A DNA stretch of 64,000 nucleotides from Lachnospiraceae bacterium (GCA_017935565.1 JAGBHK010000021.1:125590-189589); one strand, 5' to 3'. Numbered from the stretch's first letter, positions 27,413 to 36,283 are shown. Notes: a model not told the origin generated them from the letters alone. Translations and numbers: made by a program.

Positions 27413-28099
27413 TTATACATCTCCAATAGCATCTTCGTTATTCCTTTTAACATAGGCCATAAATTCATCAAGAACCCTTCTTCCCTCTTCTCGATAATCA
27501 TTTTTTAATATAGTTTCAATAACTTTCCTTCGCTCGTCAGGTTCAATCTCATATATTTTCAATAAACTATCCAAAGTTACTGTAATCTTTTTTTCAAGAG
27601 TAAATCTTTCATTTGAAGGAACTCTAATTATTCCGCCTTCTACTGATGAAGCGATATTTTCAACATCTTTGAAATCTCTCATTGTCCATTCTGGTAAATA
27701 TTCATGAAAAATGCGAAAATTCTTTCTATATGTCCATTCTTTAATATGTTCTAATGTCATCGGCGAATTATATGCCGCCTGATAGAAATCTCTAGCCGTA
27801 TCACTTTCGTCGCAAATAGCTATCTGAATAGAAACCTCTGAACAGTATCTTTCAAGATTTGACATATTATTCTGTTCCATTTTTGTTATAATATTCCATT
27901 GAAAATCTGTAAGCATTTTTACCAATTCATACAACAAATGCTCCTTTGTAGGAAAATGAAAGGTTAAGTTTCCCTTGCTTATGCCTAATTCATTAGCCAA
28001 CGCTGTAGTTGATGACCCTGAATATCCATTTTCCAAAAACATTTTCGTTCCAACCGAAATAATTTGTAATTTAGTATTTCCTTTATTTTTTTGCTCCAT
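27413..28099 (-). CDS. TetR/AcrR-family transcriptional regulator
   Basis: This 228-residue protein has an N-terminal TetR helix-turn-helix (about residues 10-58), with GYSGSSTTALANELGISKGN as the recognition region and FPTKEHLLYELV after it. The C-terminal ligand domain matches nothing I can name. It is the first gene of a unit with the two giant surface proteins; only 38 bases separate it from the next ATG, which has its own AGGAGG. Two palindromes flank its promoter, so autoregulation is very likely, and with it control of both surface proteins. The inducer is unknown. Confidence 0.92.
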   Translation of the reverse strand: MEQKNKGNTKLQIISVGTKMFLENGYSGSSTTALANELGISKGNLTFHFPTKEHLLYELVKMLTDFQWNIITKMEQNNMSNLERYCSEVSIQIAICDESDTARDFYQAAYNSPMTLEHIKEWTYRKNFRIFHEYLPEWTMRDFKDVENIASSVEGGIIRVPSNERFTLEKKITVTLDSLLKIYEIEPDERRKVIETILKNDYREEGRRVLDEFMAYVKRNNEDAIGDV

Positions 28100-28131
28100 A
28101 GTTTTTTCTCCATATTGTATGTCACGTATAC

Positions 28132-28188
28132 TAGTACGTGTACTATTTTATCATACAATGCTATAACGTACAATAGTACGCGTACTAT
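28132..28188 (-). promoter_or_regulatory. TetR-operon promoter flanked by two palindromic operators
   Basis: On the minus strand TTGTAC (28168-28173), a 17-base spacer and TAAAAT (28145-28150) form the promoter. ATAGTACGCGTACTAT (28173-28188), a perfect 16-base palindrome, touches the -35 box. TAGTACGTGTACTA (28132-28145), a near-perfect copy, touches the -10 box on the downstream side. The centres are about 42 bases apart, four helical turns, so two regulator dimers could sit on the same face. Confidence 0.85.
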
Positions 28189-28204
28189 TTTTTAAAAAAA
28201 TACA

Positions 28205-28247
28205 ATAAAAAACCATAAGTGTAAACTATATATTTACACTTATGGTT
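28205..28247 (-). terminator. Terminator after glgA
   Basis: AACCATAAGTGTAAA (28211-28225) pairs perfectly with TTTACACTTATGGTT (28233-28247). On the minus strand the stem is followed by a T-rich run. It lies 22 bases past the glgA stop. Confidence 0.85.
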
Positions 28248-28268
28248 AAATGGTAATTTTTGCATCTT

Positions 28269-29714
28269 CTACCAACCTAAAAGATTTCTATAAATCTCTT
28301 CGTATCTCTTTGCAGAAGTTGTCCAAGAGAAGTCAGTCATCATACCTCTATCGACAATTTTATTCCATTCTCTCTTTTTATTATAATATACATGCATTGC
28401 ATAACGAATAGTATTAAGCATCTCATGAGCGTTATAATTTGCAAAAGAGAATCCTGTTCCCTTGCTCTCATACTCATTGTATGGTTCAACTGTATCTCTA
28501 AGACCACCTGTTTCTCTAACAATTGGAACTGTACCATATCTTAAACTCATAAGCTGGCTAAGTCCACATGGTTCAAAGAGGGATGGCATTAAAAACGCAT
28601 CACATGAAGCATAAATTCTATGAGACATTTCTTCTGAGTAGTAAATATGTGCAGAAACCTTGTTTCCATACTTCCAATCAAAATGTCTAAACATATTCTC
28701 ATACTTCTCTTCGCCTGTACCAAGAACAACTATCTGAACATCTTCCTGACATAACTCGTCCATAATGTATGCTATAAGGTCAAATCCCTTTTGGTCAGTA
28801 AGTCTGGATACAATACCAATCATAAACTTCTTGTCATCAACTTCGAGACCTAAATCCTGCTGCAACTGGCGCTTATTAACCTTCTTGTCTTTTCTAAATG
28901 TATCAACATTATAATTCTTTGTTATATACTTATCTGTTTCAGGATTATATTCATCATAATCAATACCATTTACAATACCATACAATGAATTACTTCTAGC
29001 CCTCATAAGCCCATCAAGTTTTTCACCATAGAACTCTGTCTGAATCTCTTTGGCATATGTATCACTAACAGTTGTCACAACATCTGCATATGCAATACCA
29101 CCTTTTAAAAGATTCGCATCCTGATAGAATCCTAACTTATCAGGTGTCATATAGTAATCAGACAATCCAGCAATATCTCTAACAGTTTTTGCATCCCAAA
29201 CACCCTGGAATTTTAAATTATGAATAGTCATAATAGACTTAATTCCTTGATAAAATGATCCTTGCGCAAAACTATCCTTCAAATATACTGGAACAAGGCC
29301 TGTCTGCCAATCATGACAATGAATAATATCAGGTCTAAAGTCAACTACTGGCAAAATCGACAATGCTGCTCTTGAAAAGAATGCAAACTTCTCAATATCA
29401 TAACAAATATCACCATAAGGTTTGTCACCACTGAAATAATATTCATTATCAATGAAATAAATAGTTACTCCATCATATACTGTTTTGAAAACACCTACAT
29501 ACTGTGTTCTCCACGCTAAATCCATATAAAAGTGAGTAATATATTCCAAATCACCAATAAACTTTTCTTTCATACATTTATATTTTGGAATAATAACCCT
29601 ACAATCAATCTCATTCTTATCAAAACTTTTTGGCAAAGACCCCACAACGTCTGCTAAACCACCTGTTTTTATAAAAGGGACTGACTCAGATGCAATAAAT
29701 AAAACTTTCTTCAT
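28269..29714 (-). CDS. glgA: Glycogen synthase (ADP-glucose type, GT5)
   Basis: This 481-residue protein is a GT5 glycogen synthase. It has the N-terminal KTGGLADVVGSLP (about 17-29, the ADP-glucose contact), CHDWQTGLVP (about 155), TVSDTYAKEIQTEFYG (about 218), VSRLTDQKGFDL (about 300) and LFEPCGLSQL with the catalytic Glu (about 385). It elongates alpha-1,4-glucan from ADP-glucose in the cytoplasm. No other glg gene is adjacent. AGGAGG precedes the ATG. Confidence 0.96.
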   Translation of the reverse strand: MKKVLFIASESVPFIKTGGLADVVGSLPKSFDKNEIDCRVIIPKYKCMKEKFIGDLEYITHFYMDLAWRTQYVGVFKTVYDGVTIYFIDNEYYFSGDKPYGDICYDIEKFAFFSRAALSILPVVDFRPDIIHCHDWQTGLVPVYLKDSFAQGSFYQGIKSIMTIHNLKFQGVWDAKTVRDIAGLSDYYMTPDKLGFYQDANLLKGGIAYADVVTTVSDTYAKEIQTEFYGEKLDGLMRARSNSLYGIVNGIDYDEYNPETDKYITKNYNVDTFRKDKKVNKRQLQQDLGLEVDDKKFMIGIVSRLTDQKGFDLIAYIMDELCQEDVQIVVLGTGEEKYENMFRHFDWKYGNKVSAHIYYSEEMSHRIYASCDAFLMPSLFEPCGLSQLMSLRYGTVPIVRETGGLRDTVEPYNEYESKGTGFSFANYNAHEMLNTIRYAMHVYYNKKREWNKIVDRGMMTDFSWTTSAKRYEEIYRNLLGW

Positions 29715-30092
29715 GCAATATGCCTCCTAAAACGCTATAATACAATCCTAAATATTCAATTTAACGACCGCTTTATTAATAAATCTATTATACCAAAAAA
29801 CATTAATAATATAAAGCACTTTTTTATAAGATGACAGATTTTTATTTATTTTAATAACATTCCCGTATTACTAGAAGATTATTATTTTCCTAATCACAGC
29901 AAGATAAAAATGATATTAAACTTCGCATACACAAACTCGTAGTCTTCGCCTACTCAAACAGTGTGTATTGCGAAGTTACATTAATTATCTTGCTGTGATT
30001 GGAAAATTACATAATCTTCTAGATATACGTACACGTTATTAAAATAAATAAAAATCTGTCTATCTATAAATAATTTTAAACTTATAAAATAA
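29715..30092. other. Intergenic region spo0A-glgA
   Basis: The 378 bases between the spo0A stop and the glgA start are mostly one long palindromic element, annotated separately (29833-30060). The rest is AT-rich; I see no open frame. Confidence 0.7.
29833..30060. repeat. Long nested palindrome, family A copy 1
   Basis: The outer arms (29833-29858 and 30035-30060) are a perfect 26-base inverted repeat starting GACAGATTTTTATTTATTTT. Inside, 29870-29906 pairs imperfectly with 29986-30022 (CTAGAAGATT..., AATCACAGCAAGATA). The core 29921-29932 pairs with 29961-29975 (CTTCGCATACAC with its complement). The element lies 32 bases past the spo0A stop codon. A second, shorter copy with the same arm and core sequences is at 52236-52411. 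The T-rich arm could act as a terminator for spo0A. Confidence 0.85.
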
Positions 30093-30878
30093 TTATTTGT
30101 ATTCCAATCTTATTTTATCTGCTATAAGCGCTATAAACTCTGAATTTGTTGGTTTTCCTTTTCCTGCGTTTATTGTATATCCAAATAATGATTCAATTGT
30201 ATCCATATTTCCTCTTGAAAAAGCCACTTCTATAGCATGTCTTATGGCTCTTTCTACTCGGCTCGAAGTACTTTTATGCATCTTTGCAATTTCTGGATAT
30301 AATATTTTTGTAATACCGTTTAATACAGTACTATCATTAACAGCCATAATAATGGCATCTCTTAAATAATGATATCCTAAAATATGCGCTGGCACACCCA
30401 CCTCATGAATTATCTTGGTCACATCAGTTTCTAAATTTCTTTCACCATTTACATCTATATTTTCAACAACTTTCGATTTACTAATCAAATTTTTCTTATT
30501 ACCCTGAACACTCTTAATCTTATTAATAACCATATCGCTGTCAAATGGCTTCATAATATAATAGTTTGCCCCCATTTTAAATGCATCCTCAGTTATTGTT
30601 TCCTGTCCAATGGCACTCATAACAATGAATTTAGGAATTTTAGTCAAATTATTGTCCTTATTAACCTTTTCCATAAGGCTTATTCCATCCATTTTCGGCA
30701 TAATAATATCCAAAAGGACAATATCCGGTTTTTCCTTTTTGATAATATCATACATTTCTTCGCCATTTTTTGCCTTTCCGACAACATTCAAATCCTCATC
30801 TTGAGAAATATAATCATCAAGAATCCTCAATATTCTTTCGTTGTCGTCTGCGATTGCCACATTTAATTTTCCTTCCAT
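30093..30878 (-). CDS. spo0A: Sporulation master regulator Spo0A
   Basis: This 261-residue protein has a receiver domain (about 1-125) with acidic pocket Asp11-Asp12, phospho-acceptor Asp57 in [11 protein letters not shown], and the conserved Lys in IMKPFDSD. The C-terminal Spo0A DNA-binding domain (about 150-261) includes the near-invariant [19 protein letters not shown]. Phosphorylated Spo0A binds 0A boxes and governs entry into sporulation and stationary-phase programmes. The usual upstream partner spoIVB is absent; the gene is instead divergent from a DNA polymerase gene. GGAGG precedes the ATG. Confidence 0.97.
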   Translation of the reverse strand: MEGKLNVAIADDNERILRILDDYISQDEDLNVVGKAKNGEEMYDIIKKEKPDIVLLDIIMPKMDGISLMEKVNKDNNLTKIPKFIVMSAIGQETITEDAFKMGANYYIMKPFDSDMVINKIKSVQGNKKNLISKSKVVENIDVNGERNLETDVTKIIHEVGVPAHILGYHYLRDAIIMAVNDSTVLNGITKILYPEIAKMHKSTSSRVERAIRHAIEVAFSRGNMDTIESLFGYTINAGKGKPTNSEFIALIADKIRLEYK

Positions 30879-30947
30879 CTTTTTTCCTCCATTATTAACT
30901 ATTGTTTTTTACTGTCAAAAATAGTAAAACTAACTCCAAAAAAGATG

Positions 30948-30976
30948 TTAAATCTTGTAGATAAATATAGTATAAT
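30948..30976 (+). promoter_or_regulatory. Promoter of the Y-family polymerase gene
   Basis: A consensus TATAAT (30971-30976) with a weak -35 box TTAAAT (30948-30953) at 17 bases lies about 40 bases ahead of the start codon. I see no LexA box here, unlike at recA. Confidence 0.5.
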
Positions 30977-31014
30977 ATTTATGTAAAAAATTTGTAAAAT
31001 GAAAGGAATTGGAT

Positions 31015-32220
31015 ATGGCAAAGAAAATTATATTTCATATAGATGTAAATTCAGCGTTTCTGTCTTGGGAAGCATTACGCCTTCTTGAAAACGGATATGA
31101 AACGGATATCCGAACAATTCCTTCTATTATAGGTGGTGACAGAGAAAAGCGACACGGTATCGTTTTAGCTAAGTCAACACCTGCAAAAAAGTATGGAATC
31201 GTGACCGCTGAGCCTATAACTCAAGCCTTAAAAAAATACCCTGACTTGGCTATATTTCCATCTCACTATGACTATTACCACAAATGTTCTGTCGCATTTA
31301 TGGACATATTAAAACGCTTCGCTCCTGTTGTCGAAAAATACAGTATTGACGAGGCATTCTGCGATATGACCGGAACTGAAGGTTTATACGGTGATTTAGT
31401 TGAATTCGCTCATAAAATCAAGGACACAATATACAATGAATTAGGATTTACCGTAAATGTCGGTGTTTCTACCAACAAATTATTAGCTAAAATGGCATCT
31501 GATTTTAAAAAGCCAAATATGGTACATACATTATTTCCAGAAGAAATCCCCGAAAAATTATGGCCATTGCCAGTAAATGATTTGTTTTTTGTAGGAAAAT
31601 CAAGTTATAACAAATTACATAACTTAGGAATCAATACTATCGGCGAACTGGCTAAAATGGATTTAAATATATTAAAATACCACTTTGGCAAGCAGGGAGA
31701 AACCTTTTATAACTTCGCAAATGGTATTGCTGCCGACATTTTAGATATACACGAGCCACAAAATAAAGGCTATAGCAATGCTATTACATTGCCCTATGAT
31801 GTAACAGACAAAGCTGCCGCTCATCAAGTACTACTGTCCTTATGCGAAATTACAAGTTCAAGAATTCGTGCTGATAAAGCCTTTGTAAATGTGGTTGGCG
31901 TACAGATTGTGGATAATGAATTTAATAAAACTTCAAAGCAAATGACTCTAAACCGCTCCACAAATGTAACTGACGAAATATATAATAATGTAATTGACTT
32001 ATTTGATAAATTATGGAACAAGCAACCAATTAGATTACTTAGCGTTAATACTTCCAAAGCAACGACAAACGACTATAATCAGCTTAATTTTTTCGATAGT
32101 GATAAACATGATAAACTACGAGATTTAGATAATGCAATTGACAAGATTAGGGATAAATACGGCGATAAATCCATTGTTAGGGCTACTTTAGTCAATTCAG
32201 AAATAAAAGCACGAAAATAA
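31015..32220 (+). CDS. dinB: Y-family DNA polymerase (DNA polymerase IV-like)
   Basis: This 401-residue translesion polymerase has IIFHIDVNSAFLSWEA with catalytic Asp10, KKYGIVTAEP in the fingers, YSIDEAFCDMTG with the second catalytic Asp-Glu pair, a helix-hairpin-helix (FVGKSSYNKLHNLGI), and the little-finger domain (about 240-360). I chose the ATG at 31015 because AAAGGA lies seven bases upstream; an in-frame TTG six bases earlier is possible. The N-terminal motif DVNSAFLSW differs from the DMDAFFA of classic DinB and is a common Clostridial variant. Confidence 0.92.
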   Translation: MAKKIIFHIDVNSAFLSWEALRLLENGYETDIRTIPSIIGGDREKRHGIVLAKSTPAKKYGIVTAEPITQALKKYPDLAIFPSHYDYYHKCSVAFMDILKRFAPVVEKYSIDEAFCDMTGTEGLYGDLVEFAHKIKDTIYNELGFTVNVGVSTNKLLAKMASDFKKPNMVHTLFPEEIPEKLWPLPVNDLFFVGKSSYNKLHNLGINTIGELAKMDLNILKYHFGKQGETFYNFANGIAADILDIHEPQNKGYSNAITLPYDVTDKAAAHQVLLSLCEITSSRIRADKAFVNVVGVQIVDNEFNKTSKQMTLNRSTNVTDEIYNNVIDLFDKLWNKQPIRLLSVNTSKATTNDYNQLNFFDSDKHDKLRDLDNAIDKIRDKYGDKSIVRATLVNSEIKARK

Positions 32221-32235
32221 CTTTTCGTGCTTAAT
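32205..32235. terminator. Bidirectional terminator between dinB and the lipoprotein gene
   Basis: AAGCACGAAAA (32207-32217) pairs with TTTTCGTGCTT (32222-32232). The dinB stop codon lies in the loop. Both strands have flanking A/T runs. Confidence 0.8.
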
Positions 32236-32247
32236 TTCTTAAAAACA

Positions 32248-32895
32248 TTAATATCTCCTTGTATACAAATATTCGTAAATAACCTTCCATTCTCCTTTGT
32301 ATTTAGCCAAATACAATACTATTTCATATTCATTATGACCACCCCAAGAATTATTCATCAAATAATCTTCATAACTCTCACCATGTTGTTTTATATATTC
32401 TTCTTTAGTCATACCAAATTCATCATAATCAACTCTAACTTCTGAAAAATTATAATCAACATTTTCCTTCACCTTATATGCGCAAACTTTACCAATTTTG
32501 TTATAGTCAATTTGCGCTATATATCTATTATCTTCTGCAATTAGTTCTTTTATATCATTAAGGGAAACTACAATTTCTTCTTTTAGTTCAGTTTTTATGC
32601 TCGGAACAGATACAGCAACAACACCAGGCACTCTATCATTAACAACTCCCTCTTGCGATTTAGTTAAACTATCTATATCACCGAAACATTCTTTGAATGG
32701 ATGAACAGAGTATTTTTCCATTTCATTAATATCAAATTTTTCATATGCAGCAAGATATGCTCTAGCCACCTCTTCGGCGTTAGGAACATCTGTATCATAT
32801 TCCACCTTATAGCTTTTATCTCCACATGATCCAAGAAATATCATCGAAAACATTGATATAATAAGTAATAATAACTTCTTATATATTTTTTTCAT
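32248..32895 (-). CDS. Putative lipoprotein of unknown function
   Basis: This 215-residue protein has a lipoprotein signal: Lys-rich start, hydrophobic segment, and lipobox LGSC with the acylated Cys at residue 24. The mature part is acidic, with AEEVARAYLAAYEKFDINEMEKY (about 42-64), a helix pattern seen in NTF2-like or DUF4878-type lipoproteins. I cannot assign a function. It is preceded by AAAGGGG and faces dinB tail to tail. Confidence 0.85.
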   Translation of the reverse strand: MKKIYKKLLLLIISMFSMIFLGSCGDKSYKVEYDTDVPNAEEVARAYLAAYEKFDINEMEKYSVHPFKECFGDIDSLTKSQEGVVNDRVPGVVAVSVPSIKTELKEEIVVSLNDIKELIAEDNRYIAQIDYNKIGKVCAYKVKENVDYNFSEVRVDYDEFGMTKEEYIKQHGESYEDYLMNNSWGGHNEYEIVLYLAKYKGEWKVIYEYLYTRRY

Positions 32896-32914
32896 AAGTA
32901 CCCCTTTCTAAACT

Positions 32915-32943
32915 ATAAAAAGCAAGAAGTTTACACCTCTTGC
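32915..32943 (-). terminator. Terminator after the AAE transporter gene
   Basis: On the minus strand GCAAGAG and CTTCTTGC form a stem (32922-32929 with 32937-32943), followed by TTTTTATAG. It lies ten bases beyond the transporter stop codon. Confidence 0.75.
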
Positions 32944-32953
32944 CTTTTATTTA

Positions 32954-34345
32954 CTATAATAATACTACTATAAACTGTGATGCCAATACTACTACAACCA
33001 ACGCTATCGGATATGTAGCCGCATAAGCTGAAGCAACGTTTGCTGTACCAGCAACACTGATAAGTGTTCCAAGCGCAGGAGTACTTGTCATACCACCTGT
33101 CAATGAACCTAAGTTGTTAAGCAAGCTTAACTTTAATATATAGCGTGCAACAAGGTAACCTACTATCATTGGTACACAAGTCATAATGATACCGTATACG
33201 AAGAGCATTACGCCTTCTTCCTTAAGAATATCTACGAAACCAGCACCACCTTCAACACCTGCTTCTACAAGGAAGAGTACCAAACCAAATTCTCTAAAGA
33301 TCTCAAGTACTTCCTTCTTAACAGAGATATTGAATTTACCAATGCGTCCAAAGTGACCAAATATTAAACACATAATAAGTGGACCACCTGTGCTACCAAG
33401 TGAGAATGCTGCACCACCTGGAAGAGGAATTGAAACTGAACCTAATGCTAAACCAGCAATAATAGCAAGTGCAAAACCTGTTAAACCAAATTCATCAAAG
33501 TTGAAAAGTTTAACTTCCTTCTTTTCTGTTTTTACTTCTTCTGTACTAACAAGTTTCTTTCTTTCATCATCCATATTAACCTTTAAAAGTTTAGGTAAAA
33601 TTTGAACGAATAAAACGATACCAACTACACCGAATGGATAAGCAACACCATGTCCTACAGAAACCTGCTCAACCAAAGCATTTGAAATAGCTTTTTCAGG
33701 TGTTAAAGCCTTTTCGTCATTTGAAGTCAATTCGCTAGAAGCAAGAATAATTCCAGCAAACGCTTCTTCTTTTAATGTACAACCAAATTCATCCTTGATT
33801 TCCTTGTTTAATTCATCCATTTCATCTTCTGAAACGTCTAAATCTGCAACTGCTTCATCAATCATAGCCGCTAAATCATCAGAAAGTTCGATTTCCTTAT
33901 CAGCTACTGCTTCTTTAGCTGCTGAAAATCCAGGAGTTGTTGTAAGCGCACCTGAAAGGATACCAACCTGTAAACCAGAATTTGTACCAGATACTAAAAT
34001 ACATCCAACACATGCAAGCGCACCTGACATAATTACGATAAATCCTAATAATACATAAGATTTAGCATTCTTAACCAAGTTCTTAAAGAATGTTGGTCCT
34101 GCAATAAAGCCTACAGATGATACGAACATTATCAAACCTAATGTACCAACGAAGCTTGGAACCTCAACAGCATACCATGCATCTGCATTTCCGCCTGCAA
34201 AGTGTCCGTATACAAGTGATACTAAGAATACACCTGCTGTACCTAATGTAACACCTTTAACACTGATACTTCCAATAAGATAACCAAATACCATTATTGC
34301 AAATATAACAACAAAAACCATTACTTTAGCAATATTAAAGTCCAT
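32954..34345 (-). CDS. AAE (aspartate-alanine exchanger) family membrane transporter
   Basis: This 463-residue protein is built of two membrane halves, each with the AspT/YidE/YbjL duplication-domain motif: GALTTTPGFSAAKEA in the first (about residue 130) and GGMTSTPALGTL in the second (about 420). Known members exchange aspartate for alanine, and Corynebacterium SucE exports succinate. Between the halves lies a highly acidic, helical, soluble-looking insertion (about 145-225, AADLDVSEDEMDELNKEIKD-like) in place of the TrkA_C domains many members carry. It has its own strong promoter. With a succinate-forming operon 4 kb away, a C4-dicarboxylate exporter is plausible, but the substrate is not proven by sequence. 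Confidence 0.85.
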   Translation of the reverse strand: MDFNIAKVMVFVVIFAIMVFGYLIGSISVKGVTLGTAGVFLVSLVYGHFAGGNADAWYAVEVPSFVGTLGLIMFVSSVGFIAGPTFFKNLVKNAKSYVLLGFIVIMSGALACVGCILVSGTNSGLQVGILSGALTTTPGFSAAKEAVADKEIELSDDLAAMIDEAVADLDVSEDEMDELNKEIKDEFGCTLKEEAFAGIILASSELTSNDEKALTPEKAISNALVEQVSVGHGVAYPFGVVGIVLFVQILPKLLKVNMDDERKKLVSTEEVKTEKKEVKLFNFDEFGLTGFALAIIAGLALGSVSIPLPGGAAFSLGSTGGPLIMCLIFGHFGRIGKFNISVKKEVLEIFREFGLVLFLVEAGVEGGAGFVDILKEEGVMLFVYGIIMTCVPMIVGYLVARYILKLSLLNNLGSLTGGMTSTPALGTLISVAGTANVASAYAATYPIALVVVVLASQFIVVLL

Positions 34346-34382
34346 TTCATAATCTCCTTTTATGTAATTTTAAACCTTTGCA

Positions 34383-34411
34383 ATAATACACCTTTTGTAA
34401 GGTTTTGTCAA
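34383..34411 (-). promoter_or_regulatory. Sigma-A promoter of the AAE transporter gene
   Basis: On the minus strand a consensus TTGACA (34406-34411), a 17-base spacer and TATTAT (34383-34388) lie about 38 bases upstream of the ATG. This separates the transporter from the ABC genes before it. Confidence 0.8.
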
Positions 34412-34459
34412 TAATACTGATTGTATTTTATTGGATACTTTTTTATCTTTGCTAGTTCT

Positions 34460-35122
34460 TTACTGATTAATCAATCCATCTTCTATATATATTATTCTAT
34501 CTGCGAATTTTGCCAATTCTTCATTATGAGTAACCATAATAACCGTACGGCCTTCTTTTGCAATATCCTTCAAAACATTAATTATTTCCATACCATTTTC
34601 TCTATCTAATGCACCTGTAGGTTCATCTGCTAAAATGTACTTATTTCCGGATGCTAACGCCCTTGCAATAGCTACTCTTTGCTGCTGTCCGCCAGATAAT
34701 TTATTAGGGTATTTCTTATAAAATTCAGACATTCCAACTTTGTCCAATGATTCAAGAACTATTTTTTTACGTTCTCTACCTGACACACCTTTTATTCTAA
34801 GCGGAAGTTCAACATTTTCATATGACGTATAATCATTCATAAGTGCAAAATCCTGAAACACAAAACTAATGTTATTTTTTGCAAATTCTTGTCTTTTACT
34901 ATTTGTTAAACTACTAACAATCGTTTCATCAACAATAAACTCGCCCTCTGTAAGAACATCCATACATCCTATAATATTTAAAAGTGTTGATTTTCCTGAA
35001 CCTGAAGGTCCCATAATAGCAACGAACTCACCATCATTTATATCAAGACTTATTCCTTTCAACGCATATGTTTGACATTCTTTATCTCCATAGATTTTAA
35101 CTATATCCTTTATTCTAATCAT
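34460..35122 (-). CDS. ABC transporter ATP-binding protein (MacB/LolD type)
   Basis: This 220-residue ATPase has Walker A GPSGSGKST (about 37-45), Q-loop FVFQDFAL, signature [15 protein letters not shown] (about 140-154) and Walker B ILADEPTGALD (about 161-171). The length and the ADEPTGALD form mark the MacB/LolD/FtsE group, which works with FtsX-type permeases and drives extracellular or envelope processes without classical transport. It is the last gene of the riboswitch-controlled unit, after two FtsX-type permeases. Confidence 0.93.
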   Translation of the reverse strand: MIRIKDIVKIYGDKECQTYALKGISLDINDGEFVAIMGPSGSGKSTLLNIIGCMDVLTEGEFIVDETIVSSLTNSKRQEFAKNNISFVFQDFALMNDYTSYENVELPLRIKGVSGRERKKIVLESLDKVGMSEFYKKYPNKLSGGQQQRVAIARALASGNKYILADEPTGALDRENGMEIINVLKDIAKEGRTVIMVTHNEELAKFADRIIYIEDGLINQ

Positions 35123-35147
35123 TTAAAACCTCTTTTTTTCAAAATAA

Positions 35148-36275
35148 TTACATTCTCTTAATTGCAGTAATTGGTTCTGTTTTCTTGATGTACTTACCGT
35201 AATAACACATTATTATTAAAATAATAAAAAACACGCCCGCCATTACTATAGCACTTGTTTTATTAATATACAATTTTATATAAAATATATTATCTGTAAT
35301 TCTTAAATACACAAACTGAATTATTGCTCCAATTACAACAGATACAATGACACATTTAAACATTTCTTTAATTAAATGCACCATTATCATATCATAAGTT
35401 GCTCCAAATGATTTTCTTATAGCACATTCCCTAAGTCTTTTTTTCACCCATATACCCGTTACTACAAAAACATTAGTAAAACTAAAGAAAATCATAATAG
35501 GTTGTAATACTGAATTCATATATCTTGTGCTTTCTTCCAATTGGCTATGACTTAATCCTCCGTGTGAAGTAAGTTGCATACCATATTTGTTAAGTTTATC
35601 ATTTATTGATTTATAAACATTTAATGGATTATTTACGTTACTTCCTATATGAATAGTTTTCCATTTATTTCCTGTTTTTTCACTAAACACTTTTGTTTTT
35701 TGTTCCTTTGACATTGCACCAGCAAATATAATAACTTCTCGCTCACTTTGCCCCACAGAAACATCTCTAATTATCCCAGAAATCTCATATACATCTCCAT
35801 TTAGTTCTATGTATTTTTTATCATTAATTGATTCTGTTGCATCAAGCATACTTTCAGTTATCAAAACACATCCATTAGTAAAATCTGCCTTTGGCATTTC
35901 TCCACTTACTACTTTTCTATCTAGACTTTCATTGTAGCTTACAACATACTGCACACGTATGGTGCCTTCTCTCACTTTACTATTTAATGCAATACTATAT
36001 AAACTAACATTACAAGTCTCCTCATTTAAAATTTCAAATAAATCTGCCTTTCTACTTAATTCTTCAAATGTCTTTTCATCCTGTTCTGTTTCAGCATCTA
36101 ACAATTCAGTTGACACGTACATACATTTAACATATTCATCCACTTTCACTTCATCATTTATTAAATTAATAATCCTTATACTATTTAGAATTAAAAAAAA
36201 TGTAAACGACAACGACAATGTCATAAGAACACCTGTTAAAACATCTCTATAATATCTTTTTAACATTTTTTTCAT
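35148..36275 (-). CDS. FtsX-type ABC transporter permease (second subunit)
   Basis: This 375-residue protein has one N-terminal membrane helix (about 15-35), an extracellular domain of about 200 residues, and three C-terminal helices, with RECAIRKSFGATYDMIMVHL (about 285-304) at the cytoplasmic loop. This is the MacB/FtsX permease plan. The ectodomain is acidic and has two Cys (ECMYVS and ETCNVS regions). The start at 36275 has AGGTG five bases upstream. It lies nine bases from the preceding permease, so they probably form a heterodimer. Confidence 0.88.
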   Translation of the reverse strand: MKKMLKRYYRDVLTGVLMTLSLSFTFFLILNSIRIINLINDEVKVDEYVKCMYVSTELLDAETEQDEKTFEELSRKADLFEILNEETCNVSLYSIALNSKVREGTIRVQYVVSYNESLDRKVVSGEMPKADFTNGCVLITESMLDATESINDKKYIELNGDVYEISGIIRDVSVGQSEREVIIFAGAMSKEQKTKVFSEKTGNKWKTIHIGSNVNNPLNVYKSINDKLNKYGMQLTSHGGLSHSQLEESTRYMNSVLQPIMIFFSFTNVFVVTGIWVKKRLRECAIRKSFGATYDMIMVHLIKEMFKCVIVSVVIGAIIQFVYLRITDNIFYIKLYINKTSAIVMAGVFFIILIIMCYYGKYIKKTEPITAIKRM

Positions 36276-36283
36276 ATGTACAC

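Noticed and set aside
29833-30060. CRISPR array
   Set aside because: The repeats are inverted and nested, not regularly spaced direct repeats, and no cas gene is present.
30913-30920. Spo0A box (0A box) in the spo0A-dinB intergenic region
   Set aside because: TGTCAAA differs from TGTCGAA at a key position and one near-match in AT-rich DNA is not enough.
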